Source: Sphingomonas sp. SRS2 (lineage in GTDB: Bacteria > Pseudomonadota > Alphaproteobacteria > Sphingomonadales > Sphingomonadaceae). Taken from it: DNA of 64,000 nucleotides. Made by a program: the position numbers and the translations under genes. Location of the stretch: the NCBI RefSeq assembly GCF_000971055.1, contig NZ_LARW01000040.1, positions 107,300-171,299 on the forward strand. The letters are read 5' to 3'. Below the pieces are notes generated by a model that ran no database searches, was not told where the DNA came from, and saw nothing but the letters and a program-made list of their open reading frames with translations. Shown here one piece after another: positions 17,247 to 27,343 of the stretch. Position 1 is the stretch's first letter; each line of letters starts with the position of its first letter.

Positions 17247-17603
17247 ATGTCAATTGCTTCAGCTCTGGGTTTCCGGAGCCGGCCAGATGCCCGTCAGGGG
17301 GGATCGCGTACTCGCGTCCTTCTTCAGGCTTCCTTGCTCGCGAACGGGCGGCCCATGCGTGTCCATCTGCTCGATCTGTCGGGAAGCGGGGCCCTCGGCC
17401 ATGGCGATGATCCGCCCCAGCCCGGAGAAATCGTCTGGCTCGTCTGCAAGGGTTCCGAGATACTGGCCCGCACCGCCTGGGTGCGCGGCAACCGTTTCGG
17501 CCTGGCTTTCGACACCGCCCTGCCCTCGGCAAAGCTAGGCCCGCTTCTTTCCGAAGGCCGCCGTGCGCTCGAAGCCGGTGGCCAGACGCCCGCTTTCGCC
17601 TGA
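17247..17603 (+). CDS. PilZ-like domain protein
   Basis: A 118-residue soluble protein with a degenerate PilZ pattern: SRTRVLLQASLLANGRPMRV, VHLLDLSGSGALGHG (equivalent to the D-x-S-x-x-G strand), and ARTAWVRGNRFGLAFDTALP (the conserved W/G-hydrophobic beta strands). The RxxxR motif is weak (RPDARQGGSRTR), so cyclic di-GMP binding is uncertain. It is the second PilZ-type gene in this stretch; a third is at 44150-44470. AAAGGTAG precedes the ATG at suitable distance. Confidence 0.7.
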   Translation: MSIASALGFRSRPDARQGGSRTRVLLQASLLANGRPMRVHLLDLSGSGALGHGDDPPQPGEIVWLVCKGSEILARTAWVRGNRFGLAFDTALPSAKLGPLLSEGRRALEAGGQTPAFA

Positions 17604-17676
17604 AGCCACGCGGCTTCGAGGCTAACGGGATCGCTCGCCGCCTCGAAAATTCGCAACGCCGAACGGGTTCGGGTGG

Positions 17677-18375
17677 TCAGGTTGCATCGTGGAAGATGAC
17701 CCCGAGCGTATGCCGGCTGCCCGAGCGTAGGCTGCTGACGCCGTGCCGCATCGTCACACGGTAATCGCCTCGCGTGCCACGCTGAGGCCGATGCGTCACC
17801 GCGAAGATAACCGCATCGCCTTCTGACAGCGGCACCACCTCGGCACGCGACTGCATACGCGGTCGCTGCTCGGTCAGGATGAACTCGCCGCCACTGAAGT
17901 CCTTTCCCGGTGAGGAGAGCAGCACTGCCGCTTGGAGCGGAAAGACATGCTCGCCATACAGGTCCTGGTGCAGGCAATTATAATCCCCCGCTTCATAGCG
18001 CAGCAGCAGTGGCGTCGGCCGCTTCTGCCCGGCCTCATGGCAACGGTCGAGGAAGGCGCGATGCTCGGCCGGAAAGCGCACGTCGATCCCCATCCGCTCA
18101 TGCCAGCGATTGGCGATCGGCATGAGCCGCGGATAGAGCGCCGATCTTAGCGCCTCGACCAGCGGCGGCAGCGGATAGGCGAAGTAGCGATACTCACCGC
18201 GTCCATAACCGTGCCGCTGCATCACGACATGGCTGCGGAACCCGGCGCCGCCGTCATAAAGCGCGGCCATCGCCTCGCATTGACCGGGATCGAACAGGCG
18301 CGGCAGGATCGTCCAGCCTCGCGCATCAAGGTCGGCGGCGGCGGTGGTCCAGTCATGGCTGTCGATCATCGTCAT
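17677..18375 (-). CDS. 2-oxoglutarate/Fe(II)-dependent oxygenase
   Basis: A 232-residue enzyme of the 2OG-Fe(II) dioxygenase superfamily. The iron-binding HxD is seen in NCLHQDLYGEHVFPLQ (about 135-150). The second His lies in VTMRHGVSSLRSG and the 2OG-binding Arg in SRHTLGVIFHDA at the C-terminus. The family hydroxylates or demethylates varied substrates; this subgroup, common in proteobacteria, is uncharacterised. The start at ATG 18375 is preferred (GAAGG upstream). The permease gene upstream starts 1.4 kb away, with only 49 bases between the two coding regions, so co-transcription is possible. Confidence 0.85.
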   Translation of the reverse strand: MTMIDSHDWTTAAADLDARGWTILPRLFDPGQCEAMAALYDGGAGFRSHVVMQRHGYGRGEYRYFAYPLPPLVEALRSALYPRLMPIANRWHERMGIDVRFPAEHRAFLDRCHEAGQKRPTPLLLRYEAGDYNCLHQDLYGEHVFPLQAAVLLSSPGKDFSGGEFILTEQRPRMQSRAEVVPLSEGDAVIFAVTHRPQRGTRGDYRVTMRHGVSSLRSGSRHTLGVIFHDAT

Positions 18376-18424
18376 GCCGTCACCTTCGCAGGCCGCCGCC
18401 CACAGCACTTCCCGTTCCTTGCGA

Positions 18425-19819
18425 TCAATCCCTCAGCGTGCTGTGCCGGTGCGCGTAGCCGAGATAGATTGCGATGCCGATCGCATTCCAGGCCAGGCAC
18501 CAGAGCAGCGTCTGGGCTGGCAGGCTGACGAACAGATAGGCGCAGCCGAACACCGCGCCCAGCCCGACCACTATCCCCAATGGAGTGCGGAACGGGCGCT
18601 TCAACTCGGGGCTGCGCCGCCGCAGGATGATCAGGCACGCGCCCACCGCCATGAAGGCGATCAGCGTTCCGGCATTGGCCAGCGCCGCGATCTCGCCAAT
18701 CGGCAATATGCCCGCCAGGATCGCGACGAGGATCGCGGTGGCGGTGGTGATCCGCGCCGGCGTGCCGCGCTTGGAGATGACGGCAAGCGACTGCGGCAGG
18801 AAGCCGTCGCGCGCCATCGCCAGGAAGATGCGGCTTTGTCCGTACAGAAAAGCGAGCAGCACCGTCGGCAGCGCGATCACCGCTGCCGTCGCGATGACCT
18901 GCGCGACGCCCGGCCGGCCCAGGTCGCGCAGGATTAGCGCGAGCGGTTCGGGGCTGTCGGCGAAGTCGATGAACGGAACCGCGCCCACCGCCGCCGCCGC
19001 GACGAGAACATAGATGATCGTGCAGGCGATCATCGACCCGACGATGCCGATCGCCAGGTCGCGCTCAGGTCGCTTGGTTTCCTCTGCTGCGGTCGAGATG
19101 GCGTCGAAGCCATAAAAGGCGAAGAAAATGATCGCCGCCGCCGCCATCACGCCGCGCGGAACGCCATCGGGCCCCACGGTCGAGGCGAAGCCATAGGGCA
19201 TGAAGGGATGGAGATGGTTCGCGTCGAAATAGGGCAGAGTCACCGCGACGAACAGCGACAGCGTCGCGATCTTGACTACGACGAGCACCGTGTTGACTCG
19301 CGCGCTCTCCCGCGTGCCGAGCAGCAGCAGGCCGGTGACGACGGCGATGATGAAGATCGCGGGCAGGTTGATCAGCCCGCCAAGCTCGGGGCCCTGGGTC
19401 AACGCGGCGGGAAAGCCTATTCCGGTCAGCAGCGGCGTCGCATAGCCCGACCAGCCGACCGCGACCGTCGATACCACCAGCGAATATTCGAGGATGAGGC
19501 TCCAGCCGACCACCCAGGCGAAGATCTCGCCCAGCGCGGCATAGCTATAGGTATAAGCGCTGCCCGCCGCCGGCATCATCGCCGCCAGCTCGGCATAGCA
19601 AAGTGCGGCGCAGGCGCAGATCGCGCCCGCGATCGCGAAGGACAACAGCACCGAAGGCCCGGCCCGGTCGGCCCCGACGCCGATCAGCGTCAATATGCCG
19701 GTGCCGACGATCGCCCCGACGCCCAGCGCCACCAGATGCGGCCACGACAATGTCGGGGTCAGCCCGCCTTCGCGCCGTTCCGTCCCGCCGATCGGCTTGC
19801 GCCGCAGGAAACCCGCCAT
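18425..19819 (-). CDS. APC-superfamily amino acid permease
   Basis: A 464-residue permease with about twelve membrane segments. It has the cationic amino acid transporter signatures WPHLVALGVGAIVGTGILTL (TM1), GPSVLLSFAIAGAICACAAL (TM2), CYAELAAMMPAAGSAYTYSY (TM3) and FFAFYGFDAISTAAEETKRP (TM6). It probably exchanges or imports an amino acid across the inner membrane. It is followed on the same strand by the 2OG oxygenase gene and preceded by proline iminopeptidase (15 bases), the latter coupled to an Lrp regulator. The set Lrp-pip-permease therefore looks like one amino-acid-responsive unit. Confidence 0.9.
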   Translation of the reverse strand: MAGFLRRKPIGGTERREGGLTPTLSWPHLVALGVGAIVGTGILTLIGVGADRAGPSVLLSFAIAGAICACAALCYAELAAMMPAAGSAYTYSYAALGEIFAWVVGWSLILEYSLVVSTVAVGWSGYATPLLTGIGFPAALTQGPELGGLINLPAIFIIAVVTGLLLLGTRESARVNTVLVVVKIATLSLFVAVTLPYFDANHLHPFMPYGFASTVGPDGVPRGVMAAAAIIFFAFYGFDAISTAAEETKRPERDLAIGIVGSMIACTIIYVLVAAAAVGAVPFIDFADSPEPLALILRDLGRPGVAQVIATAAVIALPTVLLAFLYGQSRIFLAMARDGFLPQSLAVISKRGTPARITTATAILVAILAGILPIGEIAALANAGTLIAFMAVGACLIILRRRSPELKRPFRTPLGIVVGLGAVFGCAYLFVSLPAQTLLWCLAWNAIGIAIYLGYAHRHSTLRD

Positions 19820-19834
19820 CTCTCTCTCCCCCCT

Positions 19835-21246
<1,412 letters not shown>

Positions 21247-21420
21247 TGTCACAGGCTAGCTCGGGCCGCTCCGTTTGAAAAGAGGCCCTTGGTACGATCG
21301 ACCACCAAATTGCCCATGCGAACTGCAATCGTTCTACGCGATCCCAACTTATACGGTATTTTGCGAACAATGTCCCGGCATCCCGATGCTATCTTCCTAT
21401 CGGGAAACAGGAGAGAGCCG

Positions 21421-22167
21421 ATGGACCGCGCGAAGATCTATGCCGAGATGCAGGCACCCGGAGCGCTCGATTATGAGCTCTATCTCCGTACCGGCTCGCT
21501 GCTCGCTTGCCAGAAGGATTTCGGCGATCTCGTCAACCGCGACGAACTTCAGTTCCAGATTGTCCATCAGGTCGAGGAGCTGTGGATGAAGCTGATCGCC
21601 TACAGCCTGATCGAGGCCGACGACCATCTCCAGACGGGCGAAACCCATCGCGTCATCACGCTGCTTGAGCGTTGCCATCGGCTTCTACGCCTGATGACCG
21701 CCCAGCTCGATATACTCGAGACGATGTCGCCGAAGGATTATCAGCAGATCCGTCTCCAGCTCGGCAATGGCAGCGGCCAGGAGTCACCGGGCTTCCGTAT
21801 CCTGCTCAAGATCGTCCCCGAGCTATGGCGCAGTTTCGACGCGCGCTATGTCCGCGGCGCTGGGCGCACGATCCGCTCGATCTACGACCAGGATTATGCC
21901 CATGACGCCGCCTATGCGATTGCGGAGGCGCTGATCGAACTCGATGAGCTGTTCGGTAAATTCCGTTCGAACCATATCTTCCTGATCCATCGCTCAATCG
22001 GCATGGGCTCGGCGTCGCTGAAGGGCCGCTCGGTGGATCTTCTCCAGGCAGGCGCAAAGCATCGCTTCTTCCCCGAACTGTGGGATGTTCGCGTCGCGAT
22101 GACCGACGATTGGGGCGTGCATTACGGCAAGGTGCGCGACAGCATCTCGCACAACGAGGCGGCATGA
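21421..22167 (+). CDS. kynA: Tryptophan 2,3-dioxygenase-like protein (variant substrate loop)
   Basis: A 248-residue protein of the haem tryptophan 2,3-dioxygenase fold, which opens the indole ring to N-formylkynurenine. Family landmarks are DELQFQIVHQVEELWMKLI (distal His), the Arg in RVITLLERCHRLL, and SNHIFLIHRSIGM with the proximal haem His. The normally conserved GTGGSS loop that contacts the substrate is not there; the aligned stretch reads SASLKGRS. It ends earlier than most. The ATG at 21421 follows AGGAGAG. It overlaps kynU by ATGA. The pathway position supports tryptophan catabolism, but the loop change makes the substrate uncertain. Confidence 0.8.
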   Translation: MDRAKIYAEMQAPGALDYELYLRTGSLLACQKDFGDLVNRDELQFQIVHQVEELWMKLIAYSLIEADDHLQTGETHRVITLLERCHRLLRLMTAQLDILETMSPKDYQQIRLQLGNGSGQESPGFRILLKIVPELWRSFDARYVRGAGRTIRSIYDQDYAHDAAYAIAEALIELDELFGKFRSNHIFLIHRSIGMGSASLKGRSVDLLQAGAKHRFFPELWDVRVAMTDDWGVHYGKVRDSISHNEAA

Positions 22168-23273
22168 ACGACGCTCGGCGGCTATTCGAGGTCCCGGGGC
22201 CCGGAGCCTATCTGCTCGCCCATTCTGTCGGCTGCCTTCCCGTAGCGGCGCGCAGCGCGATCGATGCCGCATTATTCGCGCCATGGGCTGGCGAAGCATC
22301 GGATGGCTGGCCCGCCTGGCTCGACGCGATCGATGGCTTTCGCGCGGCCATAGCCGGCCTGCTCGGCAGCCGAACCGAGCTCGTCTGCCCCCAGCCCAGC
22401 GTCTCGGCGGCGTTGTTCAGCCTGCTGTCGGGCCTGCCCCGCGTTGCGGGCAAGGATATCCTCGTCGGCTCGCGGCAAGCCTTTCCCTCGATCGGTTTCG
22501 CGATGCGGACATGCGAACGGCTGGGCTATCGGCTGACGCTGATCGACGGCGACCCCGCCGCACCGTCGACCTGGCGCGACGCTATCGACGACCGCGTCGC
22601 CGCCGTCGTTGCCATGCATGTCCATTCGAACAGCGGCCACCTCTCGCCGATAGCCGAGGTCACCGCGCGTGCCCGATCGATGGGTGCGGTTTCGATCGTC
22701 GATGTCGCGCAATCGGCGGGTATATTGCCGATCGATGCCGAGAGCTGGGGCATCGACGCGATCATCGGCTCCTGTGTGAAATGGCTGTGCGGCGGTCCCG
22801 GTGCGGGATTCCTCTGGGCCTCGCCTGGTCTGATCGAACGCGCCACGCCGCTCAACGTCGGCTGGTTTTCACACGCCGATCCTTTCGCTTTCGACATCGA
22901 CGATTTCCGCTACGCGCCCGATGCGCGCCGCTTCTGGGGCGGCACACCATCGATCGCACCCTATGTCGTCGCGACCGCTGGTATCGAAACGATCGCCGCC
23001 ATCGGGGTCGCCGACATCTTGGCCCACAACCGGCGGCTCATGGACGTTTTCGCCAACGCCGCAGACGTTGATCTGGACATGTCCATGCGCGGCGGAACGC
23101 TCTGCCTGCAAAGCGATCGCCCCGACGCCTTCGCCGCGGCGTTAGCGCACGCCAACGCGCGGTTCGATCGACGTGGGAATAGGGTCCGCATGTCGTTCCA
23201 CATCTGGAATCGTGACGACGAAGCTGTTCGAATCGGCGCTATCGCGCGCGATTTCTCTATCGCGCTGGCCTGA
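22164..23273 (+). CDS. kynU: Kynureninase
   Basis: A 369-residue PLP enzyme of the class V aminotransferase fold. It has the kynureninase pattern: PCPQPSVSAALFSLLSG-type phosphate region (reads LVCPQPSVSAALFSLL), VVAMHVHSNSGHL, the Asp in SIVDVAQSAGILPID, and the PLP Lys206 in SCVKWLCGGPGAGFLW. It cleaves kynurenine to anthranilate and alanine. It overlaps kynA by four bases and is divergent from an Lrp-type regulator. No kynB (formamidase) is in the window. The decayed FAD/M24 gene follows 50 bases downstream. Confidence 0.87.
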   Translation: MNDARRLFEVPGPGAYLLAHSVGCLPVAARSAIDAALFAPWAGEASDGWPAWLDAIDGFRAAIAGLLGSRTELVCPQPSVSAALFSLLSGLPRVAGKDILVGSRQAFPSIGFAMRTCERLGYRLTLIDGDPAAPSTWRDAIDDRVAAVVAMHVHSNSGHLSPIAEVTARARSMGAVSIVDVAQSAGILPIDAESWGIDAIIGSCVKWLCGGPGAGFLWASPGLIERATPLNVGWFSHADPFAFDIDDFRYAPDARRFWGGTPSIAPYVVATAGIETIAAIGVADILAHNRRLMDVFANAADVDLDMSMRGGTLCLQSDRPDAFAAALAHANARFDRRGNRVRMSFHIWNRDDEAVRIGAIARDFSIALA

Positions 23274-23322
23274 CCGCACGGCGCTCGCTATCGAGGCGGC
23301 TCTGCTTGGGGGCCACGTGTTG

Positions 23323-23819
23323 ATGCAGCAACTCCATATTGCGGTCGGGGGATGCGGCCCCGGCGGACTTGCCGCCGCGCTGATGCTCCACCGCGGCGGC
23401 CACCGCGTCACTCTCTTCGAGCGATGTGATGCGCAAGGCCGATCAGGTAGGGGCTGATGATCCAGCCCACCGGCCTCGCAGCGTTGCGCGCGCTCGACCT
23501 CGACAAGGCGCTCATCGAAGGCGGCGCGCGGGTCGACCCGCTGTTCGGCCACGCCGGCCGCAGCACTGTGCTAGACGTCCGCTATACCGCGCTCGGCCAG
23601 CGCGCGGGCTTCGGCGTCGGCATGGACGGGCACGAATCGGTCAACCTCGTTCATGGTGAGACGACGCCGCTCGCGCCCGGCATGTGCTTCTCCAATGAGC
23701 CCGGCATCTACATCCCCGGCGCATTCGGGGTGCGGGTCGAGGATTGCTTCCACATGACCGCGCAGGGCCCGCGCTGGTTCACCCGCCCGCCCGCGTCGAT
23801 CGACGAGCCGTTCGCCTGA
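23323..23819 (+). pseudogene. Chimeric pseudogene: FAD monooxygenase 5' part fused to M24 peptidase 3' part
   Basis: From ATG 23323 the frame reads an FAD-monooxygenase start (LHIAVGGCGPGGLAAALMLH, then HRVTLFERCDA) and stops at 23457. In another frame, from about 23448, the same protein family continues (LMIQPTGLAALRALDLDKAL, GARVDPLFGHAG, STVLDVRYTALGQ) after a frameshift and an in-frame TAG. At about 23605 it switches to the C-terminus of an Xaa-Pro aminopeptidase (GVGMDGHESVNLV, FSNEPGIYIPGAFGVRVEDC, SIDEPFA). A deletion has joined two unrelated genes. Neither half is complete, so no function is expected. Confidence 0.8.
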
Positions 23820-23821
23820 CC

Positions 23822-25066
23822 GTGCCGACTTCCGCCTTTCCGATCGTCAAGGGAACACCCGCCTTCCGCCGCCTGTCCTTGGCGATGCTCGCGGCAGGCT
23901 TCTCGACCTTCTCGCTGCTCTACGGCGTCCAGCCGCTGCTGCCGCTATTCGCCCAGGAATATCGCCTGACCCCAGCCGAAGCGAGCCTCGCCATATCGGT
24001 CGCAACCGCACCGCTGGCTGTCATGATCCTGGTCGCTGGCCTGGTTTCGGACCGGATCGGGCGGCGGCCGCTGATGATCGCATCGCTGTTCACCGCCGCA
24101 CTGCTGACGCTGGCTGTCGCGCTGCTCCCGGGCTGGGGCACCTTGCTGGGCCTACGACTTCTCACCGGCGTCGCCCTGGCCGGCATTCCGGCGGTCGCGA
24201 TGGCCTATATCGCCGATGAGGTAGAACGCGCATCGGTAGGTGCATCGATGGGGCTCTACATCGCCGGATCGGCGCTTGGTGGGATGGCGGGCCGGCTCGC
24301 CGTCAGCATGCTCGCCGATTATCTCGGCTGGCGGTCGAGCTTTGCCGTGCTCGGCATTGCCGCCCTGCTCTCGGCGGTCGTCTTCTGGTGGCTATCGCCT
24401 GTCCCGCAGGGCTTCGTTGCGCGCCGCCACGATGCCGGCAGCATTATCGCCTCGATCCGCCACCTGTTCGCCGATCCCGCAATCCGGCTGCTGTTCGCCG
24501 CCGGTGGGCTGATCATGGGCATCTTCGTGACGATCTATAATTACACCAGCTTCCGCCTGATCGCTCCGCCCTACCTGCTCGGCCATGCCGCGATCGGCGC
24601 GATCTTTCTCCTCTACATCCTGGGTTCGGCCAGTTCGGCGGGGTTCGGTGCGCTTAGCGGCCGGCTGAGCCGACGACATACCTTCTGGATGCCGGCGGTG
24701 CTGATACTTGCGGGCGCACTGCTCACCGCTGCGCAGCCTCTCCTCGCCATCATAAGCGGCATAGGGCTCGCGACGATCGGGATCTTCGGGGTCCATTCGA
24801 TAGCTTCAGCATGGATAAGCCATCGTGCGGGCGCAGATCGTGGCATGGCCGCGGCGATTTATCTGTTCTTCTATTATATGGGCGGCAGCCTGATGGGCCC
24901 CGTCGGCGGAATCGCCTGGGCGCGTCTGGGATGGCCAGGGGTGGTGACGTTCACGGGCACGCTCGCCGCTCTGGTGCTTATCATCGCATTGCTCCTGATC
25001 CGCGTCCGGCCGCTACCCGAAAATCTGCTGCGGCCGGAGGACGAGCCAGAAATGCCGCCCGGCTGA
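23822..25066 (+). CDS. MFS transporter (Bcr/YnfM-like)
   Basis: A 414-residue major facilitator with twelve predicted helices. The TM1 region is SLAMLAAGFSTFSLLYGVQP, loop 2-3 has the MFS signature GLVSDRIGRRPLMIASL, and the middle has GMAAAIYLFFYYMGGSLMGP. It resembles the YnfM/inner-membrane transport group that exports drugs or metabolites; the substrate is unknown. GTG at 23822, two bases after the pseudogene stop, is the likely start; ATGs further upstream belong to the pseudogene region. Confidence 0.85.
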   Translation: MPTSAFPIVKGTPAFRRLSLAMLAAGFSTFSLLYGVQPLLPLFAQEYRLTPAEASLAISVATAPLAVMILVAGLVSDRIGRRPLMIASLFTAALLTLAVALLPGWGTLLGLRLLTGVALAGIPAVAMAYIADEVERASVGASMGLYIAGSALGGMAGRLAVSMLADYLGWRSSFAVLGIAALLSAVVFWWLSPVPQGFVARRHDAGSIIASIRHLFADPAIRLLFAAGGLIMGIFVTIYNYTSFRLIAPPYLLGHAAIGAIFLLYILGSASSAGFGALSGRLSRRHTFWMPAVLILAGALLTAAQPLLAIISGIGLATIGIFGVHSIASAWISHRAGADRGMAAAIYLFFYYMGGSLMGPVGGIAWARLGWPGVVTFTGTLAALVLIIALLLIRVRPLPENLLRPEDEPEMPPG

Positions 25067-25115
25067 CGTCGGCATGCCATGACTTCGTAACGGCGGCATA
25101 GTAGGGTGACCCGCA

Positions 25116-26588
25116 ATGACCGATCCTGTCGAAATCGAACTCAAACTCGAATATGATCCCGCCGACCGGGATCGCCTTCTGGCGTCGCCTTTGCTGGGCA
25201 GCCAGAGCGGACGGCAGCGGCGGCTGGTAGCCACCTATTTCGATACACCCGACCAGCAGCTTGCGAAGGCCGGCTATTCGCTCCGCATACGCCGCACCGA
25301 TGACGAACGCATCCAGACGGTGAAGGCGGCGGGCAGCAGGGCGGCGGGACTGTTCGTGCGTGGCGAATGGGAACAGCCGGTGAGCGGCGACTGGCCCGTG
25401 CTCACCGATTCGACCGGCCCGCTCCGCCAGTTCGTCGACGCGCGCGACCTGAAGCGGATCGCCGCGCTGTTCGTCACCGACATCGACCGGATCGATGGCA
25501 TGATCGAGCGACCCGGCGCGACCCTGATCGAATATGCGATCGACCAGGGCCAGGCTCGCGCCGACGATCACAGCGCGCCAATATCGGAGATCGAATTCGA
25601 GCTGAAGCAAGGCACCCCCCAGGCGTTGTTCGATCTCGCCCGGCAGCTCAACGAGGAAATTCCGGTGCGCCTCGGCGTGCGGACCAAGTCGGCGCGGGGC
25701 TATGCGCTGGTGGCAGGCAAGCTTGCGGCGCCCGCAAAGGCCGATCCGGTCCGGCTCGATAGCGATGGCACGGCCGGCACGGCTTTCGCGGCGATCGTCG
25801 ACTCCTGCCTCCGGCAATATCGGATCAACGAGGCGGTTCTGCTCGACAACGGCGCGGTGGAGGCGGTGCATCAGGCGCGAGTTGCGCTACGCCGGTTGCG
25901 GACCGCGCTGTTCCTTTTCAAGCCGCTCTTCGCCGGCGACAGGCAGGCGGGCCTGTTCAACGCCGAATGCCGCTGGCTGGCCGGTGAACTGGGCGGAATC
26001 CGTGACATCGACGTGCTCGTCCCGAAGCTGGAAGGCGCGGCGCGGACGGCGCTCGGCGCGATTCGCGACACCAATTTCGCGCATGTCCGCAGCCTGCTCG
26101 AAAGCAGCCGCGTCCGCCTCCTGCCGATCGAGATCGCCGAATGGATCGCGCTCGGCCATTGGCAGACCGCGCCCGAAGACGCCGCACTGCGCGACAAGGA
26201 CATCCGGAGCTTTGCGGACGATCGGCTCGATAGCCTGCGCAAGCGGATCAAGCGTGAGGGGCATGGCCTCTCGTCGCTTGACGACGAACGTCGCCACAGC
26301 GTCCGCAAGGATGCCAAGAAGCTCCGCTACGCAGCCGAGTTCTTTGTGTCCCTCTATCCCGGTCGGAAGCCGCGCCGCCGGCTCGACCGCTTTCTCGATC
26401 GCCTCGAAGCGTTGCAGGACAAGCTCGGCGAACTCAACGACATGGCAGCGGCCCCTGAGCTGCTCCGTCGGCTCGGCCTCGACGCTGATCTTCCGATGCG
26501 GCGCAAGAAATCCCGGGCACGGCTGCTCGACCGCGCCGAAGACTGTTTCGAACCGCTGATCGACAGCAAGCGCTTCTGGCGCGGCTGA
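25116..26588 (+). CDS. CYTH and CHAD domain protein
   Basis: A 490-residue protein. The N-terminal CYTH (triphosphate tunnel) domain, about residues 1-200, has the ExExK-type start VEIELKLEYD, TYFDTPDQQLAKAGYSLRIR and EIEFELKQG. A CHAD domain (about 220-480) follows, with VHQARVALRRLRTALFLF and DAKKLRYAAEFF, rich in conserved His, Arg and Lys. CYTH domains hydrolyse inorganic triphosphate; CHAD domains bind polyphosphate. A role at polyphosphate granules or in triphosphate turnover is the usual inference for the fusion. The gene begins a run of close-spaced plus-strand genes with the L,D-transpeptidase 11 bases downstream. Confidence 0.9.
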   Translation: MTDPVEIELKLEYDPADRDRLLASPLLGSQSGRQRRLVATYFDTPDQQLAKAGYSLRIRRTDDERIQTVKAAGSRAAGLFVRGEWEQPVSGDWPVLTDSTGPLRQFVDARDLKRIAALFVTDIDRIDGMIERPGATLIEYAIDQGQARADDHSAPISEIEFELKQGTPQALFDLARQLNEEIPVRLGVRTKSARGYALVAGKLAAPAKADPVRLDSDGTAGTAFAAIVDSCLRQYRINEAVLLDNGAVEAVHQARVALRRLRTALFLFKPLFAGDRQAGLFNAECRWLAGELGGIRDIDVLVPKLEGAARTALGAIRDTNFAHVRSLLESSRVRLLPIEIAEWIALGHWQTAPEDAALRDKDIRSFADDRLDSLRKRIKREGHGLSSLDDERRHSVRKDAKKLRYAAEFFVSLYPGRKPRRRLDRFLDRLEALQDKLGELNDMAAAPELLRRLGLDADLPMRRKKSRARLLDRAEDCFEPLIDSKRFWRG

Positions 26589-26599
26589 ACCTGCCGCCG

Positions 26600-27211
26600 A
26601 TGATCTTCTCCCGCCGCCATGCCATTGCCGGTCTCTTCGCCTGCGGCACGCCGCTATTGGGCGCCACTCCGCCTGGCCTCGCCTCCGCCGCGCCGATGAT
26701 CGATCCGCGCCTTGCCGATCGCGCGCTGAAAGCCCTGTTCGTCCATCATGACGCAATCTGGTCGCGCGATGTGATCGCCATCGCCGATTTCGGCCTGCCC
26801 TCCTCGGCGCCCCGCTTCTTCCTCGTCGATATCCTGAAGGGCACGACCACAGCCCTGCTCGTCGCGCATGGCAAGGGCTCCGACCCCGAGCATAGCGGCA
26901 TGCTGCAGGCCTTCTCCGACGCGGTAGGCTCCGCCGCCACCTCCGAAGGCGCCTATCTCACCGGCGAGGCCTATGAAGGCGTTCACGGTCCCTCGCGCCG
27001 ATTGATCGGACTCGATCCCAGCAACGCCCATGCCGGGGAGCGCGCGATCGTCATTCACTCGGCCTGGTACGCCAATCCCGATGTCGCCGCACGCCAGGGC
27101 AAGCTCGGCCGCAGCGATGGCTGCTTCGCGTTCGGCGAACAGGATATAGGCCTGGTGCTCGCCCGTCTCGCACGGGGACGAATGCTATATGTGGGGCGGT
27201 CGAATGGCTGA
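26600..27211 (+). CDS. Murein L,D-transpeptidase catalytic domain protein
   Basis: A 203-residue exported protein. The N-terminal MIFSRRHAIAGLFACGTPLL is a signal peptide with a twin-arginine-like RRH, then the catalytic domain of the YkuD-related murein L,D-transpeptidase family. It has FFLVDILKGTTTALLVAHGKG, VIHSAWYANP (catalytic His) and GRSDGCFAF (the SxGC nucleophile Cys). It would cross-link or attach proteins to peptidoglycan in the periplasm. It overlaps the next small gene by eight bases. Confidence 0.87.
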   Translation: MIFSRRHAIAGLFACGTPLLGATPPGLASAAPMIDPRLADRALKALFVHHDAIWSRDVIAIADFGLPSSAPRFFLVDILKGTTTALLVAHGKGSDPEHSGMLQAFSDAVGSAATSEGAYLTGEAYEGVHGPSRRLIGLDPSNAHAGERAIVIHSAWYANPDVAARQGKLGRSDGCFAFGEQDIGLVLARLARGRMLYVGRSNG

Positions 27212-27305
27212 ATGGTTTCGCCGCAATCTCGGCTGGATCAGCGGCGTTGCCGCGCTGCTCGCCTGGTTCGCGCTGGTCTATTTCATGTTCTGGGACGTGC
27301 TGTAG
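27204..27305 (+). CDS. Small membrane protein of 33 residues
   Basis: A short gene overlapping the transpeptidase stop (ATG 27204). It reads MAEWFRRNLGWISGVAALLA followed by WFALVYFMFWDVL and a TAG. A basic, amphipathic start is followed by one membrane helix (about residues 11-29). The coupling to the upstream gene, the positive-inside start and a helix of correct length make this a credible small protein, possibly a membrane partner of the transpeptidase. It is too short for domain recognition. Confidence 0.55.
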   Translation: MAEWFRRNLGWISGVAALLAWFALVYFMFWDVL

Positions 27306-27343
27306 AGATTGCCGTGCTCCCCTGCCGCTCGTAAAGCCGCGCG

